The position numbers and the translations under genes are program-made. Under the pieces are notes generated by a model. The model did not search any database. It saw only the letters and a list, made by a program, of their open reading frames with translations, and had not been told where the DNA came from. Below are positions 1 to 6,367 of a stretch of DNA of 10,465 nt, piece after piece (position 1 is the first letter of the stretch; the number at the start of each line of letters is the position of its first letter). Location of the stretch: NCBI GenBank assembly GCA_002340985.1, contig DDNC01000014.1, positions 68,514 through 78,978 of the forward strand. The letters run 5' to 3'. The DNA is from Firmicutes bacterium UBA2530 (GTDB lineage: Bacteria > Bacillota > Clostridia > Tissierellales > Sedimentibacteraceae).

Positions 1-231
1 TTTCCGACAAGGCTTGGGCACGGCATAGGATACTCTGTGCATGAAGCTCCTGACATAAAGGCAAGCAATAAAAGAAACCTGGAAAAAGGCATGGTTTTCA
101 GCATTGAGCCGGGAATTTACATGGCCGGGAAGTTCGGTATGAGAATTGAAAATATAGTTGCTGTTACCGAGAATGGGAATGAAGTTCTGAACAAGGCCTC
201 AAAGGAAATAAAGATAATAAGGAATAAATAA
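1..231 (+). CDS. M24 family metallopeptidase (Xaa-Pro aminopeptidase/dipeptidase type), C-terminal part
   Basis: Only the last 76 codons are present; the reading frame is open to the window edge, so the 5' part lies outside. The fragment holds the end of a pita-bread (M24) catalytic domain. RLGHGIG and VHEAP (fragment residues 4-17) match the region with the metal-binding His (H7) and the substrate-side His (H14). IEPGIY and GMRIEN supply the two metal-ligand Glu residues (E36 and E50). Enzymes of this family use two metal ions to release N-terminal residues before proline or to split Xaa-Pro dipeptides in the cytoplasm. The missing N-terminal half prevents a choice between aminopeptidase P and prolidase. 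It converges on the peptide importer operon, which fits a role in using imported peptides. The GTG at 37 is an internal Val codon, not a start. Confidence 0.93.
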   Translation, partial: FPTRLGHGIGYSVHEAPDIKASNKRNLEKGMVFSIEPGIYMAGKFGMRIENIVAVTENGNEVLNKASKEIKIIRNK

Positions 232-234
232 CAA

Positions 235-268
235 AACTCCCCGTTGTTTATAGTAGCAGCGGGGAGTT
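235..268. terminator. Bidirectional hairpin terminator between convergent genes
   Basis: AACTCCCCG (235-243) and CGGGGAGTT (260-268) form a perfect 9-bp stem. It extends to 12 bp through TTG/CAG with one G-U pair, leaving a loop of about 10 bases. It lies 3 bases after the M24 stop codon and 3 bases after the stop of the - strand small gene. On the - strand the stem is followed by TTTTGTTATTT, a fair U-tract; on the + strand the following TTGTATT is weaker. It therefore probably ends the opp operon best and also serves the M24 gene. Confidence 0.8.
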
Positions 269-271
269 GTA

Positions 272-529
272 TTATAGAACGCGATAAAGCAGGAAGACAA
301 TCAAGCCCATTGCTACTGCGAATATCAGCACATATGGCACGATTAGCGAAAGTATAGCTAATATCATTGCAAGCAAATCACCTTTTTCAAGCTTGAGCTT
401 TTCGGGAGATTCACCTTCGTTTATTCTTTTCAGATGCTCTTCTTCATATTTTTCAGTCTGGAGGTTAGCCTTCCTTATTCTTTCCAAATCTTCTTCTACT
501 CTGGATTTTCTGCTTTTCCAAATAGACAT
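272..529 (-). CDS. Small membrane protein of unknown function, coupled to oppF
   Basis: This 85-residue protein is not one I recognise. Residues 1-50 are highly charged (mixed Lys/Arg and Glu) and probably helical, possibly coiled coil around 11-38. Residues 52-85 are almost wholly hydrophobic with a Pro at 65, so they form either one long membrane helix or a tight helical hairpin, and the chain ends at YRVL with no soluble tail. The basic N-terminus suggests it faces the cytoplasm. The gene is credible: its ATG directly follows the oppF TAG, a GGAG lies 8 bases upstream of the start (inside the end of oppF), and a terminator follows 3 bases after its stop. That makes it the last cistron of the peptide importer operon. 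A role as an accessory or stabilising subunit is inference from position only. It could also be an unrelated membrane protein carried along in the transcript. Confidence 0.72.
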   Translation of the reverse strand: MSIWKSRKSRVEEDLERIRKANLQTEKYEEEHLKRINEGESPEKLKLEKGDLLAMILAILSLIVPYVLIFAVAMGLIVFLLYRVL

Positions 530-1516
530 CTAAAACACTCCATTAACCTTGTGGCACATTGCGAAATGCTCGCCTTCTACTTCCCTGTACTCAGGAACGT
601 CTGTCTTGCATACATCATGAGCATATGGGCATCGTGTATGGAAGCGGCAGCCAGAAGGTGGCTTCGCAGGTGAAGGTATATCGCCTTTTAAAATTATCCT
701 TTTCTTAGTAGCTTTCAGCGATGGGTCGAAGGACGGAACGGCGGAAAGCAAAGCTTCGGTATAAGGGTGAAGAGGATTGTCAAATATCTGCTTCTTTGGC
801 CCCTTTTCAACAATCTGTCCTATGTACATAACGGCAACATCGTCACTTATGAACTTAACAACGGACAAATCGTGAGAAATGAACAGGTAGGTAAGTCCGA
901 AATCATCCTGTGCATCCTTTAAAAGGTTTATAATCTGTGACTGAATGGAAACGTCCAGCGCAGATACGGCCTCGTCACAAACGATGAATTCAGGATTTAC
1001 GGCAAGTGCTCTTGCAATGCAAATACGCTGGCGCTGTCCACCGGAAAATTGGTGCGGATAGCGGCTTGCCTGCTCAGGGAACAGCCCACATTTTCCTATA
1101 ACTTCAACAACTTTGTTCATCATTTCTTTTTTGTTTTTTACGATACCGTGCTGAAGCATTGCTTCTCCGACAATTTCATAAACAGGAAGTCTTGGGTTCA
1201 GTGAGCTGTACGGATCCTGAAATATTATCTGCATTTGTGTTCTAAGGCTTTTAAGCTCGCTTCGACTCATTCCGTAAACATTTTTTCCGGTAAATGTAAC
1301 CTGACCTTCAGTGGGGTCAAGAAGCTTGAGCATGGTTCTTCCAAGCGTTGATTTGCCGCAGCCTGATTCACCTACGACACCAAGCACACGACCTTTTTTA
1401 ATGCTGAAAGAAACATCATCAACAGCCTTTACATGTCCGGTTGTTTTCTTGAAAACTCCTGATTTAATTGGAAAGTATTTTTTAAGGTTTTTTACTTCTA
1501 CTATATTTTCGCTCAT
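530..1516 (-). CDS. oppF: Oligopeptide ABC transporter ATP-binding protein OppF/DppF
   Basis: This 328-residue ATPase hydrolyses ATP at the cytoplasmic face to power peptide import by OppBC, paired with OppD. Visible motifs are Walker A GESGCGKST (49-57), the Q-loop Gln at 100, the signature FSGGQRQR (157-164), Walker B with the catalytic Glu in FIVCDE (177-182), and the switch His in ISHD (215). The C-terminal oligopeptide-transporter extension carries Cys at 290, 296, 303 and 321. I start at the ATG at 1516 rather than the in-frame ATG at 1549, because a GAGGGGG site sits 7 bases before it. It overlaps the oppD stop as ATGA, the usual sign of translational coupling. The opp/dpp/app distinction cannot be made from sequence alone. 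Confidence 0.95.
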   Translation of the reverse strand: MSENIVEVKNLKKYFPIKSGVFKKTTGHVKAVDDVSFSIKKGRVLGVVGESGCGKSTLGRTMLKLLDPTEGQVTFTGKNVYGMSRSELKSLRTQMQIIFQDPYSSLNPRLPVYEIVGEAMLQHGIVKNKKEMMNKVVEVIGKCGLFPEQASRYPHQFSGGQRQRICIARALAVNPEFIVCDEAVSALDVSIQSQIINLLKDAQDDFGLTYLFISHDLSVVKFISDDVAVMYIGQIVEKGPKKQIFDNPLHPYTEALLSAVPSFDPSLKATKKRIILKGDIPSPAKPPSGCRFHTRCPYAHDVCKTDVPEYREVEGEHFAMCHKVNGVF

Positions 1517-2496
1517 TGTTTTGCCCCCTCTTCGGTGTATAAGTAGCATGCTATTCGATGCTCTCCGTCCAATACAACCTCTTCAGGAAATGCGGTCTTG
1601 CATTTGTCCATAACGTGGCTGCAACGCGTACTAAATGGGCAGCCTGTGGGCAGATTGTTCAAATCCGGTACATTTCCGGGTATAACATGAAGCCTTGAGC
1701 TTTTTGTTGACATATCCGGCTTGGAAGCAATCAGTCCAATTGTGTAAGGATGCTTCGGATTTTTGAAAATATCCTCAGTGGTTGCAACCTCAACAACCTT
1801 GCCTGCATACATAACCATTACTCTGTCGCTCATTTCAGATATAACGCCCAAGTCGTGAGTTATAAACATAATTGAAGCATTTATTTTTTCTTTAAGCTCA
1901 TTCATCAAATCAAGCACCTGAGCCTGAATTGTTACATCCAGCGCTGTTGTTGGTTCATCGGCTACAAGAAGCTTCGGCTCACATGCAAGAGCCATTGCAA
2001 TCATCGCACGCTGTCTCATACCCCCCGAAAGTGCAAAGGGATAATCATCCACTACTCTTTCGGGATTAGGTATTTTAACAAGCTCAAGCATTTTAATGCT
2101 CTCCTTGTATGCTTCTTTTTGGCTCATGCCTCTGTGAAGTATAAGAGATTCACTTATTTGTCTTCCAATTTTAAATACCGGGTTCAATGAAGTCATTGGC
2201 TCCTGAAATATATAGGATATGTCATTTCCTCTTATTTGTCTTATTCTTTCATCGGATACCTTGAGCATATCCTCGCCGTTTAACAGTATTTCACCGCCAA
2301 CATATTTTCCGGGAGGTGTTTCAACCAGACGAGCTATGGACATTGATGTAATGCTTTTTCCGCAACCGGATTCACCTACGATGCCAAGGGTTTCTCCCTT
2401 ATTTACGTAGAAGCTCACATCATCGGCAGCCTTTACAACACCTCTTTCCGAGTAAAAATATGTTTTGAGGTTCTTAACCTCTAATAATTTTTCCAT
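1513..2496 (-). CDS. oppD: Oligopeptide ABC transporter ATP-binding protein OppD/DppD
   Basis: This is the 327-residue partner ATPase of OppF in the peptide importer, acting at the inner face of the membrane. It shows Walker A GESGCGKS (41-48), Q-loop Gln 98, signature LSGGMRQR (156-163), Walker B LLVADE (176-181) and switch His 214 in ITHD. The Opp-type C-terminal domain carries Cys at 286, 292, 299 and 317, with exactly the spacing seen in OppF. The GGM signature and DEPTTALD are typical of OppD, while OppF has GGQ and DEAVSALD. It starts 7 bases after the oppC stop, with an AGAGG/AGGTGG ribosome binding region in between, and ends in a 4-base overlap with oppF. Confidence 0.95.
   Translation of the reverse strand: MEKLLEVKNLKTYFYSERGVVKAADDVSFYVNKGETLGIVGESGCGKSITSMSIARLVETPPGKYVGGEILLNGEDMLKVSDERIRQIRGNDISYIFQEPMTSLNPVFKIGRQISESLILHRGMSQKEAYKESIKMLELVKIPNPERVVDDYPFALSGGMRQRAMIAMALACEPKLLVADEPTTALDVTIQAQVLDLMNELKEKINASIMFITHDLGVISEMSDRVMVMYAGKVVEVATTEDIFKNPKHPYTIGLIASKPDMSTKSSRLHVIPGNVPDLNNLPTGCPFSTRCSHVMDKCKTAFPEEVVLDGEHRIACYLYTEEGAKQ
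1524..1530 (-). promoter_or_regulatory. Ribosome binding site that decides the oppF start
   Basis: GAGGGGG on the - strand lies 7 bases before the ATG at 1516 and inside the end of oppD. The upstream in-frame ATG at 1549 would add 11 residues (MLLIHRRGGKT) that do not resemble the start of an ABC ATPase, and this site would then lie inside the coding sequence. This supports the shorter OppF and coupling to oppD translation. Confidence 0.8.
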
Positions 2497-2503
2497 AATC
2501 CAC

Positions 2504-3409
2504 CTACCTCTTCATCTTTGGGTCAATTGCATCACGCAGACCATCACCCAATATATTGAAACACATAACAGATACAAAGATGCTGATTCCAGGCGGAATC
2601 CAATACCACCATTTAGACTTAATTACTATTATGTCCCTTGCCTCTTGAATCATATTACCCCATGAAGGTGTGGGAGGAGAAACTCCGAGACCGAGGAAGC
2701 TCAGGGATGTTTCGGTCAAGATAACACTTGCCATTCCTAATGTTGCATATACTATAACATATGCAAGTACGTTTGGAAGCAGATGCTTGAATATTCTTTT
2801 CACGTCACTTATTCCAAGAGCCTCACATGCTTCCATGTATTCCATTTCTCTCAATGTAAGTATTTGTCCTCTCACTATACGAGCGATGCTGGGCCAGCTC
2901 AAAAGTGCAAGAACAAGGATCAGTGTTGGTATGCTATTTCCCAATACTGAGCTTATGGTTATACATATCATCATGAAAGGGAAGGACAGAAATACATCTG
3001 CAACACGCATTACGATGTTGTCTATTATACCCCCGTAAAATCCTGCAAGGCTTCCCAAAACAATACCTATGGTGCATTCCAATGTAACAACTGCCAATGC
3101 AACTCCGAGAGATATTCTGCCTGCATAGAACAGCCTTGTAAATAGGTCTCTTCCTATTTTATCTGTTCCAAGCAGGTGAGTGCTGCTCGGAGCCTGGTCT
3201 CTGTACTGTTTTTCCATGTTTGTTCCCTCTATGGAATATGGAGAAACAGCAGGGATTATTACACATAGTCCTATTATTATAACAAGTATTACTAAGCTTA
3301 CCATTGACATTCTGTTTTTTCTCAGTCTGTGAACAACGTCGCCCCAGTATGAGCGGTCCTTACTTACATTGCCTGCTTTTTTATTTTCATATATGCTGCT
3401 ATTTGTCAT
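2504..3409 (-). CDS. oppC: Oligopeptide ABC transporter permease OppC/DppC
   Basis: This 301-residue membrane subunit pairs with OppB to form the peptide channel. It has the OppC layout: a charged cytoplasmic N-terminus, a first membrane helix at about 36-56, and then an extracytoplasmic stretch with HLLGTDKIGRDLFTR (about 78-92), a hallmark of the OppC N-terminal region. Further membrane helices follow. The EAA loop at about 193-213 (EACEALGISDVKRIF, ending LLPN) docks on the ATPases. The LSFLGLGV-PTPSWG segment (about 237-251) is also characteristic. An AGGGAGG site 5 bases before the ATG supports the start, and the gap to the oppB stop is 11 bases. Confidence 0.95.
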   Translation of the reverse strand: MTNSSIYENKKAGNVSKDRSYWGDVVHRLRKNRMSMVSLVILVIIIGLCVIIPAVSPYSIEGTNMEKQYRDQAPSSTHLLGTDKIGRDLFTRLFYAGRISLGVALAVVTLECTIGIVLGSLAGFYGGIIDNIVMRVADVFLSFPFMMICITISSVLGNSIPTLILVLALLSWPSIARIVRGQILTLREMEYMEACEALGISDVKRIFKHLLPNVLAYVIVYATLGMASVILTETSLSFLGLGVSPPTPSWGNMIQEARDIIVIKSKWWYWIPPGISIFVSVMCFNILGDGLRDAIDPKMKR

Positions 3410-3420
3410 GGCTGCCTCCC

Positions 3421-4386
3421 TTAATCATATCTTATTCTCGGGTCTGCCACAGCATACAATATGTCAGCAACAAGTGCGCCTATAAGTGTGAGAAAGGCAA
3501 GCATTGCATTTATTCCGAGAATTAAAGGATAGTTTCGGGTCATGGTTGCTTCGATGCTTATTTTTCCAAGACCGGGAAGACCAAATATACTTTCCGTTAT
3601 TACTGCACCCGACAATAAGGCGGGTATCTGGAAACCTAACAGTGTTATGATGGGTATTGCCGCATTGCGAAAAGCATGACGGTAAATAACGACTTTTTCT
3701 TTGAGTCCCTTTGCGCGTGCCGTCCTTATATAGTCTTGCTTGATAACTTCAAGCATGCTTGAACGTGTGTAGCGCATGAAGCTGGCAGTGGAACCGAGCC
3801 CTAAGACTATACTTGGAAGCACAAGGTGCCAAGATATATCCTTAAACTTTTCCCAAAAAGTTGGATTGAATAAAAGAGGGTTTTCAAGACCGAACAATGG
3901 GAATAGCTGCACATCCACCGCAAAATTTTTCAACAGCAAAAGACCAAAGAAAAATGACGGTATACTTATGCCAATCAATGAAAATACAGTCAGGGCATTA
4001 TCTGCAAAGCTGTATTGCTTAGTTGCACTTATAATACCAATAGGTACTCCAAGGAGCACCGAAATTGCCAGTGATACAAGAGATAATAGCAGTGTTGCAC
4101 CCATATAGTCTTTCATTACAGCCGTAACAGGTTTTTTATGAGTGATTGAATATCCTAAATTTCCTTTTAAAGCTTCTCCTATCCAGCTTATGAACCTTTC
4201 ATGCCAAGGTCTGTTTAGGCCAAGCTTTTCTATTAATTCCGCCTTTTGTTCAGGGGTTGCTTTAGGGTTCATCATGTTTGAAGCCGGAGTTCCCGGAGCC
4301 ATTTCAAGTATTATAAATAAAATAAGCAGTATTCCCAGCATTACGGGAATCATCTGCAAAATACGACGAATGATGTAATTTTTCAT
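3421..4386 (-). CDS. oppB: Oligopeptide ABC transporter permease OppB/DppB
   Basis: This 321-residue inner-membrane permease forms the translocation channel with OppC. The N-terminus shows the family pattern: a positively charged start (MKNYIIRRI), a membrane helix at about 10-29, then PGTPAS and a KLGLNRPWHERF segment before the second helix. The EAA loop lies at about 222-244 (TARAKGLKEKVVIYRHAFRN). The C-terminus ends DPRIRYD, as is usual in OppB/DppB. An AAAGGAGGG site 5-7 bases upstream of the ATG is very strong, but it can also pair with an upstream RNA segment (see the entry at 4387-4435), so translation of oppB may be lower than the site alone suggests. Confidence 0.95.
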   Translation of the reverse strand: MKNYIIRRILQMIPVMLGILLILFIILEMAPGTPASNMMNPKATPEQKAELIEKLGLNRPWHERFISWIGEALKGNLGYSITHKKPVTAVMKDYMGATLLLSLVSLAISVLLGVPIGIISATKQYSFADNALTVFSLIGISIPSFFFGLLLLKNFAVDVQLFPLFGLENPLLFNPTFWEKFKDISWHLVLPSIVLGLGSTASFMRYTRSSMLEVIKQDYIRTARAKGLKEKVVIYRHAFRNAAIPIITLLGFQIPALLSGAVITESIFGLPGLGKISIEATMTRNYPLILGINAMLAFLTLIGALVADILYAVADPRIRYD

Positions 4387-4435
4387 TTTAACCCTCCTTT
4401 TAACATTTAAGATACAGGGAGGGTTAAACCCTCCC
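4387..4435 (-). promoter_or_regulatory. oppA-oppB intergenic hairpin with alternative pairing to the oppB ribosome binding site
   Basis: On the - strand, GGGAGGG-TTTAA-CCCTCCC (4435-4417) is a perfect 7-bp all-G/C-and-A/T stem with a 5-base loop, extendable by AT pairs. It has no U-tract, so it is unlikely to be a full terminator. A structure here usually protects the 3' end of the binding-protein message or dampens downstream expression. Its 3' half TTTAACCCTCC is exactly complementary over 11 bases to GGAGGGTTAAA (4397-4387), which contains the oppB ribosome binding site. The two pairings exclude each other. The complementarity is seen; regulation is inferred. Confidence 0.6.
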
Positions 4436-4448
4436 GCATGTCAGGTAT

Positions 4449-4477
4449 TCAATTGATATTTGTTACTCAATTGATAT
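4449..4477. repeat. 11-base direct repeat across the oppA stop codon
   Basis: TCAATTGATAT occurs at 4449-4459 and again at 4467-4477, a period of 18 bases. Read on the - strand the copies are in the same frame on either side of the oppA TAA, so ISIE-stop is followed by an untranslated copy of ISIE. This looks like a small tandem duplication at the gene end; chance is possible. Confidence 0.5.
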
Positions 4478-6157
4478 ATTTTTTATAACATCCGTCCATT
4501 TTGCATATGTTCCTAAATCCATGCCTTTAACTCTGGTGTTAATACCCCAAAGCTCTTTTCTGTAAGCAATTATAATATGAGGTATTTCCTCATTCATTAT
4601 AGCAGCCCATTCCTTGTATATTTCGGCTCTCTTAGCCATATCAAATTCTGCTTTACCTTTTTTAACAAGCTCCATAGCATCAGCATTCTTGTAGCCTGAA
4701 GAGTTGAAGCCGCCTGCTACATATGCATCGTCATCAAACAGTGCACCTGTCGGGTCCGGGTCGATGTTTAGTACGAAGCCCATTGTGTAAATATCGAAAT
4801 CCTTGTCTGCCGGTTCGGGGTCCATTGTACGTGAAACAACTGTATCAAAGTCCATTAATTCTATTTTCAAATCAACTCCAAGCTGTTTCCACGTATCTGC
4901 GGCCATACCTGATAGAGTTCCCGGCCATGATGAATCAGTATAAACCAGCCAGTTTACACTGAACTTCTGACCATCCTTGTAACGGAAGCCGTCAGAGCCC
5001 ATTTTCCAGCCAGCCTCATCCATCAATTGACCTGCTTTTTCCATATCAAATTTGTATGGGTTCAAGTCTGACGCATCAGGGAATGCCCATGAGGATGGAG
5101 AAATAGGAGCCATACCAACCTCTGCAAGACCTTCACCATACTGAGCATCTATGAAGGACTCTCTATCCAATGCATACATAAGAGCCTGCCTTACTTTAAC
5201 ATCTGCAAGTTGAGGTCTTGTGCAGTTAAAGCACATATAGGTATAGCCGTTTCCGAGGTAGTTTGTTACGCTTATATTGCTTAATGCATTAGCAGCATCC
5301 AAGTTATCCTTGCTTGATGCTATTTGAGCGAAGTCTATTTGGTTTGTCTGAAGTGCAGCGAGAATACTTTCATCAGGAACTTCACTTACCAATACGCCGT
5401 CAATTTTAGCCGCATTTGCGCTATCCCAGTAATTTTGGTTCTTTACAAGCTTTATAAATTGCTTTGGCGCATAGCTGTCAAATGTCATTACATGAGAGCC
5501 AAGAGGCTTTTCGTTCAGCGCAAGGAAATCTTCCCATTTGTCAAATTTGTAATAGTGCTTTGGCATAATTCCGTATATAAAGCATTCAATATTTGCAGGT
5601 GCTGCCTTGTCGTCAGCAAATGTAAAGGATAATGTTTTCCTATCAATTATTTTAATGGCATCAAATGTAGCCTTTGCGCCAGAATGGAACTCGTCATATC
5701 CCTTCATGGAGCTTACTGCATATGCTCTCGGACCATTGTAGTCAGGGCATGCTATTGTTTCATATGTAAAAGCAACGTCCTCCGTAGTTAAAGGTGTTCC
5801 GTCTGAGAACTTGATGCCGTCTTTTAATGTAAAGGTATAGGTCAGTTTGTCATCTGAAAGCTTCCAATCAGCCAACATGGGAACATATTCACCTTCACTG
5901 TTGTTTATTGTCAGTGCTTCAAACAATACACTTGTGATATAATCATCATAAGTAGTATCTGCCATAATAGGGTTAAATACTCCCGAGAAGCCGGTTCCTC
6001 CCATTTTTAAAATTTTGTCTGCCTTGATTTCTTCTTTAGGTGTTTCCGCCTTTGGTTGCTCCGGTGTGCCGCTTTGCTCTTTAGTGCCGCACCCTGCAAA
6101 CGATATCAGCACCATTGCAACAACCAGAATTAATGATAATAATTTTTTGGTTTTCAT
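4463..6157 (-). CDS. oppA: Oligopeptide-binding lipoprotein OppA (solute-binding protein family 5)
   Basis: This 564-residue extracytoplasmic binding protein captures peptides and delivers them to OppBC. The N-terminus is a lipoprotein signal: MKTKK, a hydrophobic stretch, then FAGC with the lipid-modified Cys at 23, followed by a flexible linker rich in Glu, Pro and Lys. The mature part has the length and pattern of family 5 binding proteins, for example VLFEALT early on, DGIKFSDGTPLTTEDVAFT, VRQALMYALDRE and GW repeated before KDGQKF. An AGGGGG site 6 bases before the ATG supports the start. It is the first gene of the operon and is separated from oppB by a hairpin, which fits the need for more binding protein than permease. 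The ligand may be di- or oligopeptides; other family members bind nickel or sugars, but the peptidase neighbours favour peptides. Confidence 0.95.
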   Translation of the reverse strand: MKTKKLLSLILVVAMVLISFAGCGTKEQSGTPEQPKAETPKEEIKADKILKMGGTGFSGVFNPIMADTTYDDYITSVLFEALTINNSEGEYVPMLADWKLSDDKLTYTFTLKDGIKFSDGTPLTTEDVAFTYETIACPDYNGPRAYAVSSMKGYDEFHSGAKATFDAIKIIDRKTLSFTFADDKAAPANIECFIYGIMPKHYYKFDKWEDFLALNEKPLGSHVMTFDSYAPKQFIKLVKNQNYWDSANAAKIDGVLVSEVPDESILAALQTNQIDFAQIASSKDNLDAANALSNISVTNYLGNGYTYMCFNCTRPQLADVKVRQALMYALDRESFIDAQYGEGLAEVGMAPISPSSWAFPDASDLNPYKFDMEKAGQLMDEAGWKMGSDGFRYKDGQKFSVNWLVYTDSSWPGTLSGMAADTWKQLGVDLKIELMDFDTVVSRTMDPEPADKDFDIYTMGFVLNIDPDPTGALFDDDAYVAGGFNSSGYKNADAMELVKKGKAEFDMAKRAEIYKEWAAIMNEEIPHIIIAYRKELWGINTRVKGMDLGTYAKWTDVIKNISIE

Positions 6158-6178
6158 GATTTACCCCCTGATTTTATT

Positions 6179-6193
6179 TTCCCATATTGGGAA
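6179..6193. promoter_or_regulatory. Inverted repeat in the oppA leader
   Basis: TTCCCA-TAT-TGGGAA has perfect 6-base arms around 3 bases. It lies in the predicted 5' untranslated leader, about 9 bases before the oppA ribosome binding site. It could be a protein operator or a small hairpin next to the ribosome site. It does not match the CodY consensus that often controls opp genes in this group, so no regulator is assigned. Confidence 0.4.
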
Positions 6194-6200
6194 TTATAGA

Positions 6201-6299
6201 GATGCCTATTCAGCATCGACTATTATAATGACATTATATCTGCTTTTCCATATTCAGTCAATGTGTTAATGAATATTTGCCTCATATTGATGCAGCATC
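6201..6299. repeat. Two related GATGC/GCATC dyads flanking the oppA promoter
   Basis: GATGC-CTATTCA-GCATC is at 6201-6217 and GATGC-A-GCATC is at 6289-6299. Both contain CAGCATC, and each is associated with an upstream TGCCT (6203-6207, 6278-6282). Their centres are about 85 bases apart, close to eight helical turns. One lies in the early oppA leader; the other lies between the two divergent promoters, just upstream of the M19 gene's -35. This is a plausible operator pair for one regulator, with no regulator gene visible in the window. Confidence 0.4.
6233..6261 (-). promoter_or_regulatory. Sigma70-type promoter of the opp operon
   Basis: On the - strand, TTGACT (6261-6256) is followed after exactly 17 bases by TATAAT (6238-6233). 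This predicts a transcript start near 6226 and a leader of roughly 70 bases. Two further TATAAT hexamers occur downstream (6227-6222 and 6198-6193) but have poor -35 partners. The match is close to consensus, so strong basal expression limited by a regulator is likely. Confidence 0.8.
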
Positions 6300-6310
6300 T
6301 AATTATTTTC

Positions 6311-6339
6311 TTGATAATTCGCGACATATTAATTATAAT
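6311..6339 (+). promoter_or_regulatory. Sigma70-type promoter of the dipeptidase/signal peptidase operon
   Basis: TTGATA (6311-6316), a 17-base spacer and TATAAT (6334-6339) form a near-consensus promoter with a predicted start near 6346. That leaves a leader of only about 22 bases before the ATG at 6368. It faces away from the opp promoter; the two -35 elements are about 50 bases apart. Confidence 0.8.
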
Positions 6340-6357
6340 AGATATATCATATTTATC

Positions 6358-6361
6358 GGAG
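6358..6361 (+). promoter_or_regulatory. Ribosome binding site that decides the M19 dipeptidase start
   Basis: GGAG lies 6 bases before the ATG at 6368. The longer in-frame ORF from 6263 would start upstream of the predicted promoter and add 35 hydrophobic residues unlike any M19 N-terminus, so the start at 6368 is preferred. Confidence 0.8.
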
Positions 6362-6367
6362 ACTGAA

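Noticed and set aside
434..673. Small + strand open frames inside the opp operon (for example here and at 3776-4108)
   Set aside because: All are antisense to well-supported genes and show no motif or convincing ribosome site.
1517..1549. Longer OppF starting at the ATG at 1549
   Set aside because: The GAGGGGG site before the ATG at 1516 and the ATGA overlap with oppD favour the shorter form; the extra residues do not look like an ABC ATPase start.
4417..4435. oppA-oppB hairpin as a full transcription terminator
   Set aside because: No U-tract follows it on the - strand, and oppB has no promoter of its own that I can see.
6193..6227. Two extra TATAAT hexamers as additional opp promoters
   Set aside because: Neither has a good -35 at 16-18 bases; the TTGACT-N17-TATAAT upstream is far better. 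A minor second start cannot be excluded.
6263..6367. Hydrophobic 35-residue N-terminal extension of the M19 dipeptidase, possibly a membrane anchor
   Set aside because: It would start upstream of the predicted promoter and transcript start, while GGAG sits correctly before the ATG at 6368 and family similarity begins there.
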